Positions 5,079 through 6,395 of a stretch of 6,395 bases of DNA are shown one piece after another. Where the stretch lies: the NCBI GenBank assembly GCA_948665105.1, contig CAPNGW010000141.1, forward strand, positions 1 to 6,395, read 5' to 3'. The notes beneath the pieces were generated by a model. It was not told where the DNA came from and ran no database searches. It saw only the letters and a program-made list of their open reading frames with translations. Origin of the DNA: an uncultured Lachnospiraceae bacterium (GTDB taxonomy: Bacteria; Bacillota; Clostridia; Lachnospirales; Lachnospiraceae). A program made the position numbers and the translations under genes. How positions within the stretch are numbered: the first letter of the stretch is position 1; every line of letters starts with the position of its first letter.

Positions 5079-5618
5079 ATGCGCATACGAAAAGAAGACA
5101 CCAGCTGTCTGGTGATTGATTATCAGGAGCGGCTTGTGCCGGCCATGGCAGGCAGGGAGGAGCTCATTGCCAATTCGGTAAAGCTGCTGGAGGGCCTTAG
5201 GGCTCTTGAGATTCCAATGACCATCACGGGCCAGTACACCAAGGGACTGGGCTTGAATCTCAAGGAGATTTTCCAGGCGGCGGGCACAGAGGAATATCTG
5301 GATAAAATGACCTTCAGCTCCTATGAGATACCAGAGGTGCAGGATGCTCTTAAAAGCCGCGGCAAGAATGTGATTCTCTGCGGCATTGAAGCCCACGTAT
5401 GTGTGCTGCAGACAGCCATTGACTTAAAGGAAGCCGGCTATCAGCCCATCCTTGTGGCAGACTGTATTTCCTCCCGGAAGGAGAGGGACAAGGAGATTGC
5501 ACTGCTTCGGGCGCAGCAGGAAGGCATTATACTTACCACCAGCGAGGCTATTTTGTTTGAACTGACCAAAGAGGCCGGAACAGATGTGTTCAAGCAGATT
5601 TCCAGGCTGGTCAAATAA
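5079..5618 (+). CDS. Isochorismatase-family cysteine hydrolase
   Basis: This 179-residue cytosolic protein has the isochorismatase-like fold. The catalytic triad is visible: D14 in LVIDYQERLVPAM, K76 in LDKMTFSSYE, and the nucleophile C108 in CGIEAHVCVLQT. The I103-E104 pair sits where the family has its conserved cis-peptide. Length and motif order are normal for the small stand-alone branch, which includes nicotinamidase-like and YcaC-like hydrolases. The true substrate cannot be read from sequence; an isochorismate role is unlikely without siderophore genes nearby. The motif set around D14 and the short insert before K76 fit the YcaC-like subgroup better than PncA, because the metal-binding D-x-H-x-x-x-H of nicotinamidases is not seen. 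ATG 5079 has AAAGGAG 6 bp upstream. Its stop is 9 bp before the next start, so it is the first gene of a likely three-gene unit. Confidence 0.92.
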   Translation: MRIRKEDTSCLVIDYQERLVPAMAGREELIANSVKLLEGLRALEIPMTITGQYTKGLGLNLKEIFQAAGTEEYLDKMTFSSYEIPEVQDALKSRGKNVILCGIEAHVCVLQTAIDLKEAGYQPILVADCISSRKERDKEIALLRAQQEGIILTTSEAILFELTKEAGTDVFKQISRLVK

Positions 5619-5627
5619 GGAGTGGGA

Positions 5628-6143
5628 ATGTTTCGGAAATTTTATCCGGGGGAATACGTGGATTCCACCTACGAAATTGATTTTGACAGACTATACCGTG
5701 AAGGCTACCGGGGAATCATTTTTGACATCGACAATACCCTGGTTCCCCACGGGGCCAGGGCCGATGAACGGGCCAAGGCCTTGTTTGCACATCTGAAAGA
5801 GACGGGCTTTTCGTGCTGTCTTTTATCCAACAACAAGGAAGCACGGGTAAAAATGTTCAACGATGACGTCTCCGTGGAATATATTTTTGATGCCCGCAAG
5901 CCCTCTAAGGCCAACTATGAAAAGGCGATGGAGCGCATGAAGACCAATGTGTCCAACACTCTTTTTGTGGGGGACCAGATTTTTACAGATGTGTACGGGG
6001 CCAATCGGGTAGGAATACGGACCATTCTGGTGAAGCCCATTCACCCCAAGGAAGAGATTCAGATTGTGCTGAAGCGTTACCTGGAAAGAATCGTATTGTT
6101 CTTCTATGGGAGAAGCTTAAGAAAAGGAGGAGACAGGAAATGA
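5628..6143 (+). CDS. yqeG: YqeG-family HAD-superfamily phosphatase (subfamily IIIA)
   Basis: This 171-residue protein has all four HAD motifs: motif I DIDNTLV with nucleophile D33 and acid D35, motif II S67 in LLSNN, motif III lysine in ARKPSK (K91 or K94), and motif IV GDQIFTD at 115-121. The opening FRKFYPGEYVDSTYEID and the lack of a large cap domain match YqeG, a family that includes phosphatidylglycerophosphate-phosphatase-like enzymes in eukaryotes and plastids. In bacteria the physiological substrate is not firmly settled. The start is placed at ATG 5628 because AAGGAG (5617-5622) lies 5 bp before it; the upstream GTG 5622 overlaps that ribosome site. The C-terminal RYLERIVLFFYGRSLRKGG is basic and could touch membranes. 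The gene overlaps rpiB by 4 bp (ATGA), indicating translational coupling. Confidence 0.92.
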   Translation: MFRKFYPGEYVDSTYEIDFDRLYREGYRGIIFDIDNTLVPHGARADERAKALFAHLKETGFSCCLLSNNKEARVKMFNDDVSVEYIFDARKPSKANYEKAMERMKTNVSNTLFVGDQIFTDVYGANRVGIRTILVKPIHPKEEIQIVLKRYLERIVLFFYGRSLRKGGDRK

Positions 6144-6395
6144 GAGTAGCCATGGGAAACGACCATGCGGCCACAGATTTGAAGCTGGAGATTATGGAGT
6201 ATGTGAAGGAGCTGGGGCATGAGGTGGTAAATTTCGGCACCGACACTTACGAGAGCTGTAATTACCCGGATTTCGGCGAGAAAGTGGGCCGGGCGGTAGC
6301 TTCGGGGGAAGTGGACTGCGGTATTTTAATCTGCGGCACCGGTGTGGGTATCTCCATTGCGGCAAACAAGGTCCGGGGTGTGCGGGCCGGGGTCT
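6140..6395 (+). CDS. rpiB: Ribose-5-phosphate isomerase B, N-terminal part (runs off right edge)
   Basis: The 85 visible codons begin MRVAMGNDHAATDLK and continue through FGTDTYESCNYPDFGEKV to CGILICGTGVGISIAANK. These are the family landmarks: D8-H9 for phosphate and ring-opening contacts, Y42-P43-D44, C65 as the catalytic base in ICGTGVGIS, and the anion-hole loop G66-G70. RpiB interconverts ribose 5-phosphate and ribulose 5-phosphate in the pentose phosphate pathway. The related galactose-6-phosphate isomerase LacA/LacB or allose isomerases share the fold, but the catalytic cysteine and context favour RpiB. N7 replaces the usual serine or alanine of GSDHAG, a mild change. A GGAGGAG site lies at 6126-6132. 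The full family length is about 145 residues, so roughly 60 residues are missing from the window. Confidence 0.93.
   Translation, partial: MRVAMGNDHAATDLKLEIMEYVKELGHEVVNFGTDTYESCNYPDFGEKVGRAVASGEVDCGILICGTGVGISIAANKVRGVRAGV

Overview
The window looks like a chromosomal stretch from a spore-forming gut Firmicute, most likely a Lachnospiraceae member (Clostridium cluster XIVa). The reasons are the neighbourhood of ychF, a YlmC/YmxH sporulation-family gene, nrdR, yqeG and rpiB, strong AGGAGG ribosome sites, a LytTR/GHKL two-component pair and a FlxA-like gene. This placement comes from recognising gene families by eye; no database was searched.

Layout. Bases 1-144 are the last 47 codons of the GTPase gene ychF. 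A very long, nearly perfect terminator hairpin (159-220) follows, then a GNRA-type mini-hairpin (222-235) and about 3.6 copies of a 33-bp palindromic tandem repeat (234-351) that is open to translation on both strands. Bases 463-2572 hold a response regulator and a seven-helix GHKL histidine kinase that overlap by 14 bp. After a 109-bp gap comes a FlxA-like coiled-coil protein gene (2682-3338), which may be an output of that pair. Facing it, on the minus strand, is a 50-codon gene (3385-3537) with a textbook ribosome site. The two convergent genes share an 11-bp hairpin.

A divergent promoter region (about 3588-3676) leads rightward into the remains of a GNAT acetyltransferase gene (3724-4078). 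Its coding sequence is split over three frames and has lost the acetyl-CoA-binding centre.

From 4164 the content is housekeeping: ylmC/ymxH, then nrdR with its own near-consensus promoter and terminator. After a new promoter comes a unit of an isochorismatase-fold hydrolase, a YqeG-type HAD phosphatase and the start of rpiB, which runs off the right edge. Spacing is tight (9 bp, then a 4-bp ATGA overlap), so these three are probably co-transcribed.

The functional picture is a signalling and accessory block (repeat array, two-component system, FlxA-like protein, small orphan protein, decayed acetyltransferase) lying between conserved housekeeping genes. I see no complete new defence or mobile system. 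The most unusual items are the dual-strand-readable palindromic repeat array, the small convergent gene, and a possible folded leader over the flxA-like ribosome site.
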